Below, piece after piece: positions 1-6,302 of a stretch of 7,047 nt of DNA. The translations under genes were made by a program, and so were the position numbers. Numbering within the stretch: position 1 is the first letter of the stretch; every line of letters starts with the position of its first letter. Origin of the DNA: Comamonadaceae bacterium (GTDB taxonomy: Bacteria > Pseudomonadota > Gammaproteobacteria > Burkholderiales > Burkholderiaceae_C); the NCBI GenBank assembly GCA_947452325.1, contig CANGCZ010000082.1, forward strand, positions 1-7,047, written 5' to 3'. The notes under the pieces are model-generated. The model worked only from the letters and a program-made list of their open reading frames with translations, ran no database searches and had not been told where the DNA came from.

Positions 1-2383
1 AGTTGCGCGTGCTGGTGGACACCACGGTCGCGCCTTCGCGCACCTGGGCTTGGTTGCCCATGCACAGCGAGCAGCCGGGCATTTCGGTGCGCGCACCTGC
101 CGTGCCAAATGCGGCGTAATGGCCTTCTTTGATGAGTTCGCTTTCGTCCATCTTGGTGGGCGGCGCCACCCACAGCTTGACGGGAATATCACGCTGGCCG
201 CGCAACAACTTGGCTGCGGCGCGGAAGTGGCCGATGTTGGTCATGCACGAACCGATGAAGGCTTCGTCAATCTTGGTGCCGGCCACCTCGGACAAGAACT
301 TCGCATCATCAGGATCATTCGGGCAGCACAGGATGGGCTCTTTGATCTCGTTCATGTCGATCTCAATCACATGCGCGTACTCGGCGTCTTTGTCGGCTTC
401 GAGCAGCTCGGGCTTGGCCAGCCATGCTTCCACTTTCTCAATGCGACGCGCCAGCGTGCGTGCATCGGCGTAGCCGTCGGCGATCATGTTTTTCATCAAC
501 ACCACGTTCGACTTGAGGTATTCAATGATGGGTTCTTTGTTCAGCTTGATGGTGCAACCGGCAGCAGAGCGCTCGGCTGACGCGTCTGACAACTCGAAAG
601 CTTGCTCGACTTTCAAATTCGGCAAGCCTTCGATTTCCAAAATGCGACCCGAGAATTCGTTGATCTTGCCGGCCTTGGCCACAGTCAACAAACCCTTTTT
701 GATGCCGTACAAAGGAATCGCATGCACCAGGTCACGCAAAGTCACGCCAGGTTGCATTTCGCCTTTGAAGCGCACCAACACCGACTCGGGCATGTCCAAA
801 GGCATGACGCCGGTGGCCGCGCCAAAAGCCACCAAACCCGAGCCTGCCGGGAATGAAATACCGATGGGGAAGCGGGTGTGTGAATCGCCGCCGGTGCCCA
901 CGGTGTCGGGCAACAGCAAACGGTTGAGCCAAGAGTGAATCACGCCGTCGCCGGGGCGCAGCGCCACACCGCCACGGTTACTGATGAAGGCGGGCAATTC
1001 GCGGTGTGTTTTCACATCCACGGACTTGGGATAAGCCGAGGTATGGCAGAAAGATTGCATCACCATGTCGGCGCTGAAACCCAAACAAGCCAGGTCTTTC
1101 AACTCGTCGCGGGTCATGGGGCCGGTGGTGTCTTGCGAACCGACCGTGGTCATCTTGGGTTCGCAGTAAGTGCCGGGGCGAACGCCTTGGCCTTCGGGCA
1201 AACCCACAGCGCGTCCGACCATTTTTTGCGCCAGCGTGAAACCGGCTTGGGTGGAGGCGGGCACGGATGGCAAACGGAACACGGTGGATGCAGGCAAGCC
1301 CAAAAACTCGCGCGCTTTGGCGGTGAGTGAACGACCGATGATGAGGTTGATACGGCCACCGGCGCGCACTTCATCAAACAGCACGTCGCTTTTCAATTTG
1401 AACTCGGCCACGGTGGCACCGTTCTTCATGATTTTTCCGTCGTACGGCAGGATGTCGATGACGTCGCCCATCTCCAGTTTCGTCACGTCCACTTCAATCG
1501 GCAACGCACCTGAATCTTCTTGCGTGTTGAAAAAGATCGGCGCGATCTTGCCGCCCAAAGTCACACCGCCAAAACGTTTGTTCGGCACAAACGGAATGTC
1601 TTGGCCTGTGGCCCAAATCACACTGTTGGTGGCCGACTTGCGGCTGGACCCTGTGCCCACCACATCGCCCACGTAAGCCACCAAATGGCCTTTTTTCTTC
1701 AGGTCGTCAATGAATTGCATGGGGCCGCGCTTGCCGTCTTCTTCGGGCTTGAAGGCAGCACCTTCGCGGGTATTTTTCAACATCGCCAAATAGTGCAAGG
1801 GAATGTCGGGGCGGCTCCAAGCGTCAGGCGCGGGCGACAAATCGTCGGTGTTGGTTTCGCCGGGTACCTTGAACACGGTGACCGTGATTTTTTTGTCCAC
1901 TTCATGGCGGCTGGTGAACCACTCGGCATCCGCCCAGCTTTGCATCACGTCTTTGGCTTTGGCGTTGCCGGCTTTGGCTTTGTCGGCCACATCGTTGAAG
2001 AAATCGAACATCAACAAGGTTTTCTTCAGCGCGTCTGCAGCCACACCGGCGACTTCCGCGTCATCCAGCAACTCAATCAATGGGTGCACGTTGTAGCCGC
2101 CCACCATGGTGCCCAGCAACTCGGTCGCCTTGGTTTTGGAGACCAAACCCACTTTCAATTCGCCATGCGCGACAGCCGCTAAAAAAGAGGCCTTCACTTT
2201 GGCAGCGTCGTCCACACCGGGAGGCACGCGGTGGGTCAGCAAGTCCATCAGAAAAGCGTCTTCACCAGCAGGCGGCGCTTTGATCAGTTCAATCAATTCG
2301 GCGGTTTGCTTGGCGTCCAACGGCAGGGGTGGAATGCCTAAAGCGGCGCGTTCGGCCACATGGTCACGGTAAGCTTTCAACAT
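1..2383 (-). CDS. acnB: Aconitate hydratase B (bifunctional aconitase / 2-methylisocitrate dehydratase), C-terminus cut by window edge
   Basis: Cytoplasmic [4Fe-4S] enzyme that interconverts citrate and isocitrate via cis-aconitate; family members can also hydrate 2-methyl-cis-aconitate. The frame is open for 794 codons from the ATG at 2381-2383 to the window edge; the family is about 860 residues, so roughly 70 C-terminal residues are missing. The N-terminus (MLKAYRDHVAERAALG) is typical of the AcnB HEAT-like domain. The swivel domain carries GTGSSRKS at residues 243-250. The three cluster cysteines are visible: Cys713 in IGSCMTNIGHF, and Cys771 and Cys774 in PGCSLCMGN, followed by STSTRN at the edge. 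No frameshift or missing catalytic motif was found. The start is fixed by a GAGGAGA ribosome site at 2389-2395. It is probably the last visible gene of the mdh-lyase-acnB unit, 49 bases after the lyase gene. The identification is very secure. Confidence 0.97.
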   Translation of the reverse strand, partial: MLKAYRDHVAERAALGIPPLPLDAKQTAELIELIKAPPAGEDAFLMDLLTHRVPPGVDDAAKVKASFLAAVAHGELKVGLVSKTKATELLGTMVGGYNVHPLIELLDDAEVAGVAADALKKTLLMFDFFNDVADKAKAGNAKAKDVMQSWADAEWFTSRHEVDKKITVTVFKVPGETNTDDLSPAPDAWSRPDIPLHYLAMLKNTREGAAFKPEEDGKRGPMQFIDDLKKKGHLVAYVGDVVGTGSSRKSATNSVIWATGQDIPFVPNKRFGGVTLGGKIAPIFFNTQEDSGALPIEVDVTKLEMGDVIDILPYDGKIMKNGATVAEFKLKSDVLFDEVRAGGRINLIIGRSLTAKAREFLGLPASTVFRLPSVPASTQAGFTLAQKMVGRAVGLPEGQGVRPGTYCEPKMTTVGSQDTTGPMTRDELKDLACLGFSADMVMQSFCHTSAYPKSVDVKTHRELPAFISNRGGVALRPGDGVIHSWLNRLLLPDTVGTGGDSHTRFPIGISFPAGSGLVAFGAATGVMPLDMPESVLVRFKGEMQPGVTLRDLVHAIPLYGIKKGLLTVAKAGKINEFSGRILEIEGLPNLKVEQAFELSDASAERSAAGCTIKLNKEPIIEYLKSNVVLMKNMIADGYADARTLARRIEKVEAWLAKPELLEADKDAEYAHVIEIDMNEIKEPILCCPNDPDDAKFLSEVAGTKIDEAFIGSCMTNIGHFRAAAKLLRGQRDIPVKLWVAPPTKMDESELIKEGHYAAFGTAGARTEMPGCSLCMGNQAQVREGATVVSTSTRN

Positions 2384-2388
2384 GGTGT

Positions 2389-2395
2389 TCTCCTC
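2389..2395 (-). promoter_or_regulatory. acnB ribosome binding site
   Basis: GAGGAGA on the minus strand, five bases before the ATG at 2381-2383. It is a strong Shine-Dalgarno match and supports translation of acnB from its own site rather than by coupling to the upstream lyase gene. Confidence 0.8.
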
Positions 2396-2409
2396 AAGAT
2401 AAAACGGTC

Positions 2410-2433
2410 AATGAAAAGCAGGTGCATTTCATT
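2410..2433. repeat. 24-base near-perfect palindrome between the lyase gene and acnB
   Basis: On the plus strand the arms are AATGAAA (2410-2416) and TTTCATT (2427-2433), an exact 7-base inverted repeat. The inner 10 bases also contain GCA and TGC in register (2418-2420 and 2423-2425), so 10 of 12 base pairs match. It ends on the last base of the lyase stop codon and lies 14 bases upstream of the acnB ribosome site. In the minus-strand transcript it could fold into an intercistronic hairpin; as DNA it could be an operator for a dimeric protein. It lacks a GC-rich stem and a long U tract, so an intrinsic terminator is unlikely. Confidence 0.55.
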
Positions 2434-3428
2434 CAAAAAAATCTGTGTGCTTCAACTGGCAAATGGCTGCCCGTGGCATGTGCGCGCTGCAGCACTTGCC
2501 AGAAAAAACGGTAACTGGCGCGGTCGTGCAATTGCCCGGCATGACTGATGGGTGCCCACTCGGCCTGTTGCGCTGCGAGCAAAACCTCGCATGCGGTTTC
2601 AATGTCTTTTTTGTCTGGTGCCATGGCCGCCAATATCGGTCTGATTTGCGCCGGATGAATACTCCACATGCGCGTGTATCCCAACTCGTGCGAAGCACGG
2701 CGCGCTGCGTTTTCCATGGCCTGTGTGTCGTTGAATTCGGTAACCACGCTATGCGACGGCACTTTGCCATGCGCATGACAGGCGCTGGCAATGTCCATCT
2801 TGGCTCGCAACACCAGAGGGTGACTGAACTGCCCCAAGGCGCCCATGCCATGCGCGGGAATCGCACCCGCATGCGCCGACACGAAGTCCATCAAACCAAA
2901 ACTCAGTGACTGCAAACGCGGGTGCGCTGCGATGTCAAACGCTCGGTGAACCGCCGCCGGAGATTCAATCAATGCATGCACCGCCAAGTTGGGCGCACCG
3001 GCTTGATCAACCGCACGGACCGCGTGTTCAATGTCCGACACACTTTCCACTTTGGGCAACATCACATGGCACAAGCGATGACCGGCTTTACCAACGATGC
3101 TTGAAATATCTGCATGAAAAGCCGGGTGATCCACCGGGTGCACACGCACTGCCACACGTGCATTTGTGTCTGCGCCCAACGCGAGTTCAGACACCAGCGC
3201 CGCGTGTTCGGCTTCGCCGCCAACAGGCGCGCCGTCTTCGCAATCCAAGGTCACATCGAACACGCACACGCCAAACTCTTGCTGCATCTCGGCTTGCAAT
3301 TGCAGGCTTTTGCGCATGCGCTGCTCAACGCCGCTGTAGTGATCGCAGACCGGCAACACCACCGCACCCGCTTGTGCGCTTTGCAGCACATCACGCGGGT
3401 GTTGAATGAGCTTGGCAGTGGTGTTCAA
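2433..3428 (-). CDS. HpcH/HpaI aldolase / CitE-like CoA-ester lyase family protein
   Basis: A 331-residue protein of the citrate lyase beta / malyl-CoA lyase family, TIM-barrel enzymes that make or break C-C bonds in CoA thioesters with Mg2+. Recognisable blocks in order: LDCEDGAPVG (61-70), RVHP (95-98), PKVES (125-129), ALIESPAAV (152-160), SFGLMD (176-181) and MWSIHPAQIRPI (254-265). By family analogy Glu155 and Asp181 are the metal ligands and Arg95 contacts substrate. Asp302 in LHDRASYRF may match the C-terminal catalytic Asp of these lyases. No CitD or CitF partner is nearby, so it is probably not a true citrate lyase subunit. It lies 20 bases after mdh and 49 before acnB, which suggests a TCA-linked role; the substrate (malyl-CoA, citramalyl-CoA or other) cannot be read from sequence. 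The start is a TTG at 3426-3428, the best candidate because a GGAG site lies nine bases upstream and no ATG occurs before residue 38. Confidence 0.85.
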   Translation of the reverse strand: MNTTAKLIQHPRDVLQSAQAGAVVLPVCDHYSGVEQRMRKSLQLQAEMQQEFGVCVFDVTLDCEDGAPVGGEAEHAALVSELALGADTNARVAVRVHPVDHPAFHADISSIVGKAGHRLCHVMLPKVESVSDIEHAVRAVDQAGAPNLAVHALIESPAAVHRAFDIAAHPRLQSLSFGLMDFVSAHAGAIPAHGMGALGQFSHPLVLRAKMDIASACHAHGKVPSHSVVTEFNDTQAMENAARRASHELGYTRMWSIHPAQIRPILAAMAPDKKDIETACEVLLAAQQAEWAPISHAGQLHDRASYRFFWQVLQRAHATGSHLPVEAHRFF

Positions 3429-3437
3429 GGCAACAGA

Positions 3438-3441
3438 CTCC
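3438..3441 (-). promoter_or_regulatory. Ribosome binding site supporting the TTG start of the lyase gene
   Basis: GGAG within CTCGGAGT on the minus strand, nine bases upstream of TTG 3426-3428 and just after the mdh stop codon (3449-3451). It decides the otherwise unusual start codon of the CitE-like gene. Confidence 0.6.
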
Positions 3442-3448
3442 GAGCGCT

Positions 3449-4435
3449 TTAAAGCAAATGCGCCACACCAGCTTGCTCGTCGGTCAGTTCTTTCAAGGTC
3501 TTGTCAATGCAAGTCTGGCTGAACGCATCGATAGGCAAACCTTCGACCACTTGGTATTCGCCGTTTTCGCAAGTGACCGGGAAACCGAACATCACGTCTT
3601 TGGGAATGCCATACCAGCCTTGCGAAGGAATGCCCATGGTCACCCACTTGCCGTGCGTCCCCAGTGCCCAGTCGCGCATGTGGTCAATAGCAGCGTTCGC
3701 AGCCGATGCCGCTGAAGACAAACCACGCGCTTCGATGATGGCCGCGCCGCGTTTGCCGACGGTAGGTAAAAACACATTCGCGTTCCATTCCTGGTCGTTG
3801 ATCATGTCTTTGACAGATGCGCCGCCAATGGTGGCGAAACGGTAGTCTGCATACATGGTCGGCGAGTGGTTGCCCCAGACGCACAGCTTTTCAATCTCAG
3901 CAACGGCCTTGCCGGTCTTGGCGGCCAATTGAGATGCCGCACGGTTGTGGTCTAAGCGCAGCATGGCAGTGAAGTTGCCGGGCTTCAAATCAGGCGCAGA
4001 CTTCATGGCGATGTAAGCGTTGGTGTTGGCCGGGTTGCCAACCACCAGCACTTTGACGTTGCGTGAAGCCACGGCGTTCAAAGCTTTGCCTTGCGCGGTA
4101 AAGATGGCACCGTTGATAGACAGCAATTCGGCGCGTTCCATGCCCGGGCCGCGCGGACGTGAACCGACCAACAGCGCGTAGTCGGTGTTCTTGAAAGCAG
4201 TCATCGGGTCTGAATGCGCTTCCATGCCAGCCAGCAAGGGGAAAGCGCAGTCTTCAAGTTCCATCATCACGCCCTTGAGCGCTTTTTGTGCCTTCTCGTC
4301 GGGAATTTCAAGCAATTGCAAAATGACTGGCTGGTCTTTGCCCAGCATCTCGCCCGAGGCGATACGGAACAACAAGGCATAGCCGATTTGGCCTGCAGCA
4401 CCGGTAACGGCCACACGTACGGGGGTTTTGGTCAT
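3449..4435 (-). CDS. mdh: Malate dehydrogenase (NAD-dependent, cytosolic-type)
   Basis: Oxidises malate to oxaloacetate with NAD+ in the TCA cycle, in the cytoplasm. The protein is 328 residues, the usual length for the betaproteobacterial enzyme. Visible motifs are the Rossmann loop TGAAGQIGYAL (11-21), the mobile-loop block GSRPRGPGMER (91-101) with substrate-binding arginines, NPAN (134-137), LDHNRA (161-166) with Asp162 and Arg165, and WGNHSPT (187-193) with catalytic His190. The frame stays open upstream to 4564, but the ATG at 4433-4435 is preferred: a GGAGA site (4442-4446) precedes it by six bases, MTKTPVRVAV is the family N-terminus, and the extension resembles nothing. It is the first gene of the minus-strand unit, with the lyase gene 20 bases downstream. 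The promoter is probably at 4511-4540. Confidence 0.97.
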   Translation of the reverse strand: MTKTPVRVAVTGAAGQIGYALLFRIASGEMLGKDQPVILQLLEIPDEKAQKALKGVMMELEDCAFPLLAGMEAHSDPMTAFKNTDYALLVGSRPRGPGMERAELLSINGAIFTAQGKALNAVASRNVKVLVVGNPANTNAYIAMKSAPDLKPGNFTAMLRLDHNRAASQLAAKTGKAVAEIEKLCVWGNHSPTMYADYRFATIGGASVKDMINDQEWNANVFLPTVGKRGAAIIEARGLSSAASAANAAIDHMRDWALGTHGKWVTMGIPSQGWYGIPKDVMFGFPVTCENGEYQVVEGLPIDAFSQTCIDKTLKELTDEQAGVAHLL

Positions 4436-4441
4436 GAAATT

Positions 4442-4446
4442 TCTCC
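4442..4446 (-). promoter_or_regulatory. mdh ribosome binding site
   Basis: GGAGA on the minus strand, six bases before the ATG at 4433-4435. It selects this start over the 43-codon upstream extension of the same frame. Confidence 0.75.
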
Positions 4447-4508
4447 GGAATGAAACAATTGAACGGCGCCGGGCGCTACCTGACAGCCAAGGAAAGGAAA
4501 AGACATCT

Positions 4509-4537
4509 GTCTTATAGAAGATATGATAGCGTCTTAT
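4509..4537. promoter_or_regulatory. Candidate operator: two GTCTTAT direct repeats 22 bases apart
   Basis: GTCTTAT occurs at 4509-4515 and again at 4531-4537, a 22-base period or about two helical turns. The first copy overlaps an imperfect palindrome TCTTATAGAAGA (4510-4521, five of six pairs matching). The second lies inside TGATA-N6-TATCA (4524-4539). Both copies overlap the proposed mdh promoter hexamers. Position between a GntR-family gene and its divergent neighbour is the usual place for the operator of such a regulator. That the adjacent regulator binds here is inference; the repeats themselves are directly visible. Confidence 0.45.
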
Positions 4538-4540
4538 CAA
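4511..4540 (-). promoter_or_regulatory. Candidate sigma70 promoter for mdh
   Basis: On the minus strand, -35 TTGATA (4535-4540) and -10 TATAAG (4511-4516) are separated by 18 bases; each hexamer matches consensus at five of six positions. Transcription would start near 4504, giving a leader of about 70 bases. The leader holds a short GC-rich inverted repeat, GCGCC-G-GGCGC (4466-4476), of unknown meaning. An alternative pair is TTGTCA with TATCTT. Confidence 0.5.
4522..4527 (+). promoter_or_regulatory. Candidate -10 box for the gntR-family gene
   Basis: TATGAT matches the -10 consensus at five of six positions and lies 37 bases before the GTG start. No good -35 is visible at the proper distance, so the call is weak. 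It lies between the two GTCTTAT copies, so a protein bound there would affect both directions. Confidence 0.25.
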
Positions 4541-4564
4541 TGACAAGCGCCTGACGGTTACCAA

Positions 4565-5350
4565 GTGAGCCCCACCCCGCCTCTAGAAAACGCTGCCGGC
4601 CAGACTGCCCATGCAGGCTTGGTGTCGCCGTCGTTCAGTCCTTTGTACCAGCAGATCAAGGAACTGGTATTGCAAAGCCTGCAAGCAGGCGAATGGAAAC
4701 CCGGCGACCTGATTCCCAGCGAGTTTGAATTGGCCGCCCGTTTCAAAGTCAGCCAGGGCACGGTGCGCAAAGCGGTTGACGAACTGGCCAAAGAGCATTT
4801 GCTGGTGCGCCGCCAGGGCAAAGGAACCTTTGTCTCCACCCATTCAGAACAACAGGTGCAGTTCCGGTTTCTCAAACTCAAACCCGACAACCCTGCCGCC
4901 GCCAGTCAAGGTCCTGCCCAGCGCCACATCATCGACTGCCACCGCTTGCGTGCCCCCTCAGATGTAGCCCGGGCTTTGTCTTTGCGTACGTCTGACATGG
5001 TTTACCGGGTGCGCCGGGTGCTGTCATTTGAAGGCGTGCCCACTATTTTTGAAGACATTTGGTTGCCTGGCGCCACTTTCAAAGGCCTGACGGCCGAGCG
5101 ACTGAGCAAGGACACCAGACCCATGTATGCCATGTTTGAGTCCGATTTCGGCATCCGCATGGTGAGAGCCCAGGAACGGTTGCGCGCCATACTTCCTTCA
5201 GAAGATGTTTGTGATTTTTTGAAAGTTAGTACAAACACACCTTTGCTCAGGGTCGAACGCATGTCTTTCACCTACCACGACAGTCCCATGGAATGGCGCA
5301 TTGGCGTTTACCTCACTGAAAACCGCCATTATTTGAACGAATTGAACTGA
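4565..5350 (+). CDS. GntR-family transcriptional regulator, HutC/UTRA subfamily
   Basis: DNA-binding regulator, 261 residues with this start. The N-terminal winged helix-turn-helix spans about residues 26-91, from PLYQQIKELV through PSEFELAARFKVSQGTVRKA (51-70) to RRQGKGTFV (82-90), the classic GntR signature. The C-terminal part, about 118-258, resembles the UTRA ligand-binding domain of the HutC subfamily, including YRVRRVLSFEGVPTIFEDIW (147-166) and LLRVERMSF (227-235). The effector is unknown; a TCA-related acid or CoA-linked metabolite is plausible from context only. It lies between divergent mdh and the sdh operon and probably controls itself and one or both. The start is uncertain: GTG 4565 is the first possible codon after the in-frame stop at 4541, but no clear ribosome site precedes it. 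TTG 4619 or GTG 4622 would remove 18-19 residues that lie outside the predicted DNA-binding domain. Confidence 0.9.
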   Translation: MSPTPPLENAAGQTAHAGLVSPSFSPLYQQIKELVLQSLQAGEWKPGDLIPSEFELAARFKVSQGTVRKAVDELAKEHLLVRRQGKGTFVSTHSEQQVQFRFLKLKPDNPAAASQGPAQRHIIDCHRLRAPSDVARALSLRTSDMVYRVRRVLSFEGVPTIFEDIWLPGATFKGLTAERLSKDTRPMYAMFESDFGIRMVRAQERLRAILPSEDVCDFLKVSTNTPLLRVERMSFTYHDSPMEWRIGVYLTENRHYLNELN

Positions 5351-5374
5351 TCGGCGGTTCAAAATGAGAATTTC

Positions 5375-5451
5375 AATCCCTTGGCACCAGCGCGACCCTT
5401 GTTTTTTGTGCATTGCAATAGAATGAAAATGACCTTCTCACCCAAGGGATT
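5375..5451. repeat. Perfect 10-base inverted repeat flanking the candidate sdhC promoter
   Basis: AATCCCTTGG (5375-5384) and its exact reverse complement CCAAGGGATT (5442-5451) are separated by 57 bases. The pairing does not extend on either side. The interval contains the candidate -10 box of sdhC. Two half-sites of one regulator or a long-range structure in the upstream transcript are possible readings; neither is shown. Confidence 0.5.
5419..5424 (+). promoter_or_regulatory. Candidate -10 box for sdhCDA
   Basis: TAGAAT matches the -10 consensus at five of six positions, 63 bases before the sdhC ATG. No convincing -35 is found: CCCTTG lies at a 17-base spacing, while TTGTTT is only 14 away. 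An activator-dependent promoter, or read-through from the regulator gene, would fit equally well. No terminator is visible in the 137 bases between the regulator and sdhC. Confidence 0.3.
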
Positions 5452-5487
5452 CCACCAACCCGCCCTGATCTCTGGAAAGCACAGCGC

Positions 5488-5919
5488 ATGACCGACCCCG
5501 TCAAACCCCCGGCGACCTTCCGAAACATCAACGCCCTGCACGATTTGCCCACCTACCGGCTGCCTGCCGCAGGCTGGGTGTCCATCCTGCACCGCGTCAG
5601 CGGCGCACTGATGTTTTTGTTGCTGCCCTTCATCATTTGGCTGTTCGACAAATCGGTGTCATCCGAAATTTCATTCGCCCGGTTCAAATCTGCCATCAAT
5701 TTCGGCACCGGCATTTACCCGGGCTGGTTCATACGCCTGACTATGCTGGCGCTGATCTGGGCCTACCTGCACCATTTGATCGCCGGTTTGCGTCATTTGT
5801 ACATGGACGCGACCCACTCGGTCAGCCGCGAATTCGGTCGCAGCAGCGCCGTCTTCACCTTGAGCGCCAGCATAGGTTTGACCGTGCTGCTGGGCGCCAA
5901 ATTGTTCGGCATTTACTGA
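5488..5919 (+). CDS. sdhC: Succinate dehydrogenase cytochrome b556 subunit
   Basis: Membrane anchor of respiratory complex II, 143 residues, binding heme b and quinone together with SdhD. SILHRVSGALMF (32-43) matches the conserved quinone-site block, with Ser32 and Arg36 corresponding to Ser27 and Arg31 of the E. coli protein by motif alignment. HHLIAGLRHLYMD (95-107) is the heme block, in which His96 is the likely axial ligand. Three hydrophobic segments are seen, near residues 38-53, 83-103 and 121-141, as expected for the family. The ATG at 5488 follows GGAAAG (5474-5479) by eight bases. It is the first gene of the sdh operon, with sdhD 14 bases downstream. Confidence 0.95.
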   Translation: MTDPVKPPATFRNINALHDLPTYRLPAAGWVSILHRVSGALMFLLLPFIIWLFDKSVSSEISFARFKSAINFGTGIYPGWFIRLTMLALIWAYLHHLIAGLRHLYMDATHSVSREFGRSSAVFTLSASIGLTVLLGAKLFGIY

Positions 5920-5933
5920 ATTCAGGAGCAAGC

Positions 5934-6299
5934 ATGAGCGAATCCATCGGTTCCAAACGCCTGGTCACAGGCGCACATTACGGCTTGCGTGACTGGCTGG
6001 CCCAACGTTTGACAGCGGCCTTGATGGCCTTGTTCACTTTGCTGGTGCTGGTTCGCGTGATTTTTTCGCGCGGCGAGATCGGCTACGACCTGTGGGCCGG
6101 CACATTCAGCCCGCAATGGATGCGCGCCCTCACCTTTTCTGTATTGCTCGCCTTGACTTACCACGTGTGGGTAGGCATGCGCGACATCTGGATGGACTAC
6201 ATCAAACCCGTGGGCTTGCGTTTGGCCCTGCATATTTTCACCATCGTCTGGCTGCTCTCTTGTTTGGGCTGGGCGATTCAGGTACTTTGGAGACTTTGA
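5934..6299 (+). CDS. sdhD: Succinate dehydrogenase hydrophobic membrane anchor subunit
   Basis: Second membrane anchor of complex II, 121 residues with three hydrophobic segments (about 23-44, 63-82 and 96-118). YHVWVGMRDIWMDY (76-89) contains His77, the likely second heme ligand, and the Asp88-Tyr89 pair matching the quinone-site Tyr of the E. coli subunit; the equivalences are by motif, not by computed alignment. The frame is open further upstream to 5637, but that stretch overlaps sdhC. The ATG at 5934 is preceded by AGGAG (5924-5928) and gives the family length. It lies 14 bases after sdhC and three before sdhA. Confidence 0.95.
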   Translation: MSESIGSKRLVTGAHYGLRDWLAQRLTAALMALFTLLVLVRVIFSRGEIGYDLWAGTFSPQWMRALTFSVLLALTYHVWVGMRDIWMDYIKPVGLRLALHIFTIVWLLSCLGWAIQVLWRL

Positions 6300-6302
6300 C
6301 AG

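Noticed and set aside
50..2182. Several long plus-strand open frames opposite acnB
   Set aside because: They are antisense shadows of the acnB coding frame; their composition shows no recognisable protein, and acnB is continuous across the whole region.
2401..2435. Intrinsic terminator between the lyase gene and acnB
   Set aside because: The palindrome has AT-rich arms and no long U tract follows on the minus strand; acnB has no evident promoter of its own nearby, so read-through is more likely.
2429..2872. A 147-residue minus-strand frame overlapping the lyase gene
   Set aside because: It lies in another frame of the well-supported lyase gene and shows no family motif.
4466..4476. GC-rich hairpin GCGCC-G-GGCGC in the mdh leader as a riboswitch or attenuator
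   Set aside because: Five-base arms with a one-base loop in GC-rich DNA are common, and no further conserved fold is visible.
4436..4564. N-terminal extension of the mdh frame giving a 371-residue protein
   Set aside because: The extension covers the divergent promoter region, has no resemblance to malate dehydrogenase, and the internal ATG at 4435 has a good ribosome site and the family N-terminus.
5637..5933. Upstream extension of the sdhD frame to 220 residues
   Set aside because: It overlaps sdhC almost completely; the ATG at 5934 has its own ribosome site and gives the normal SdhD length.
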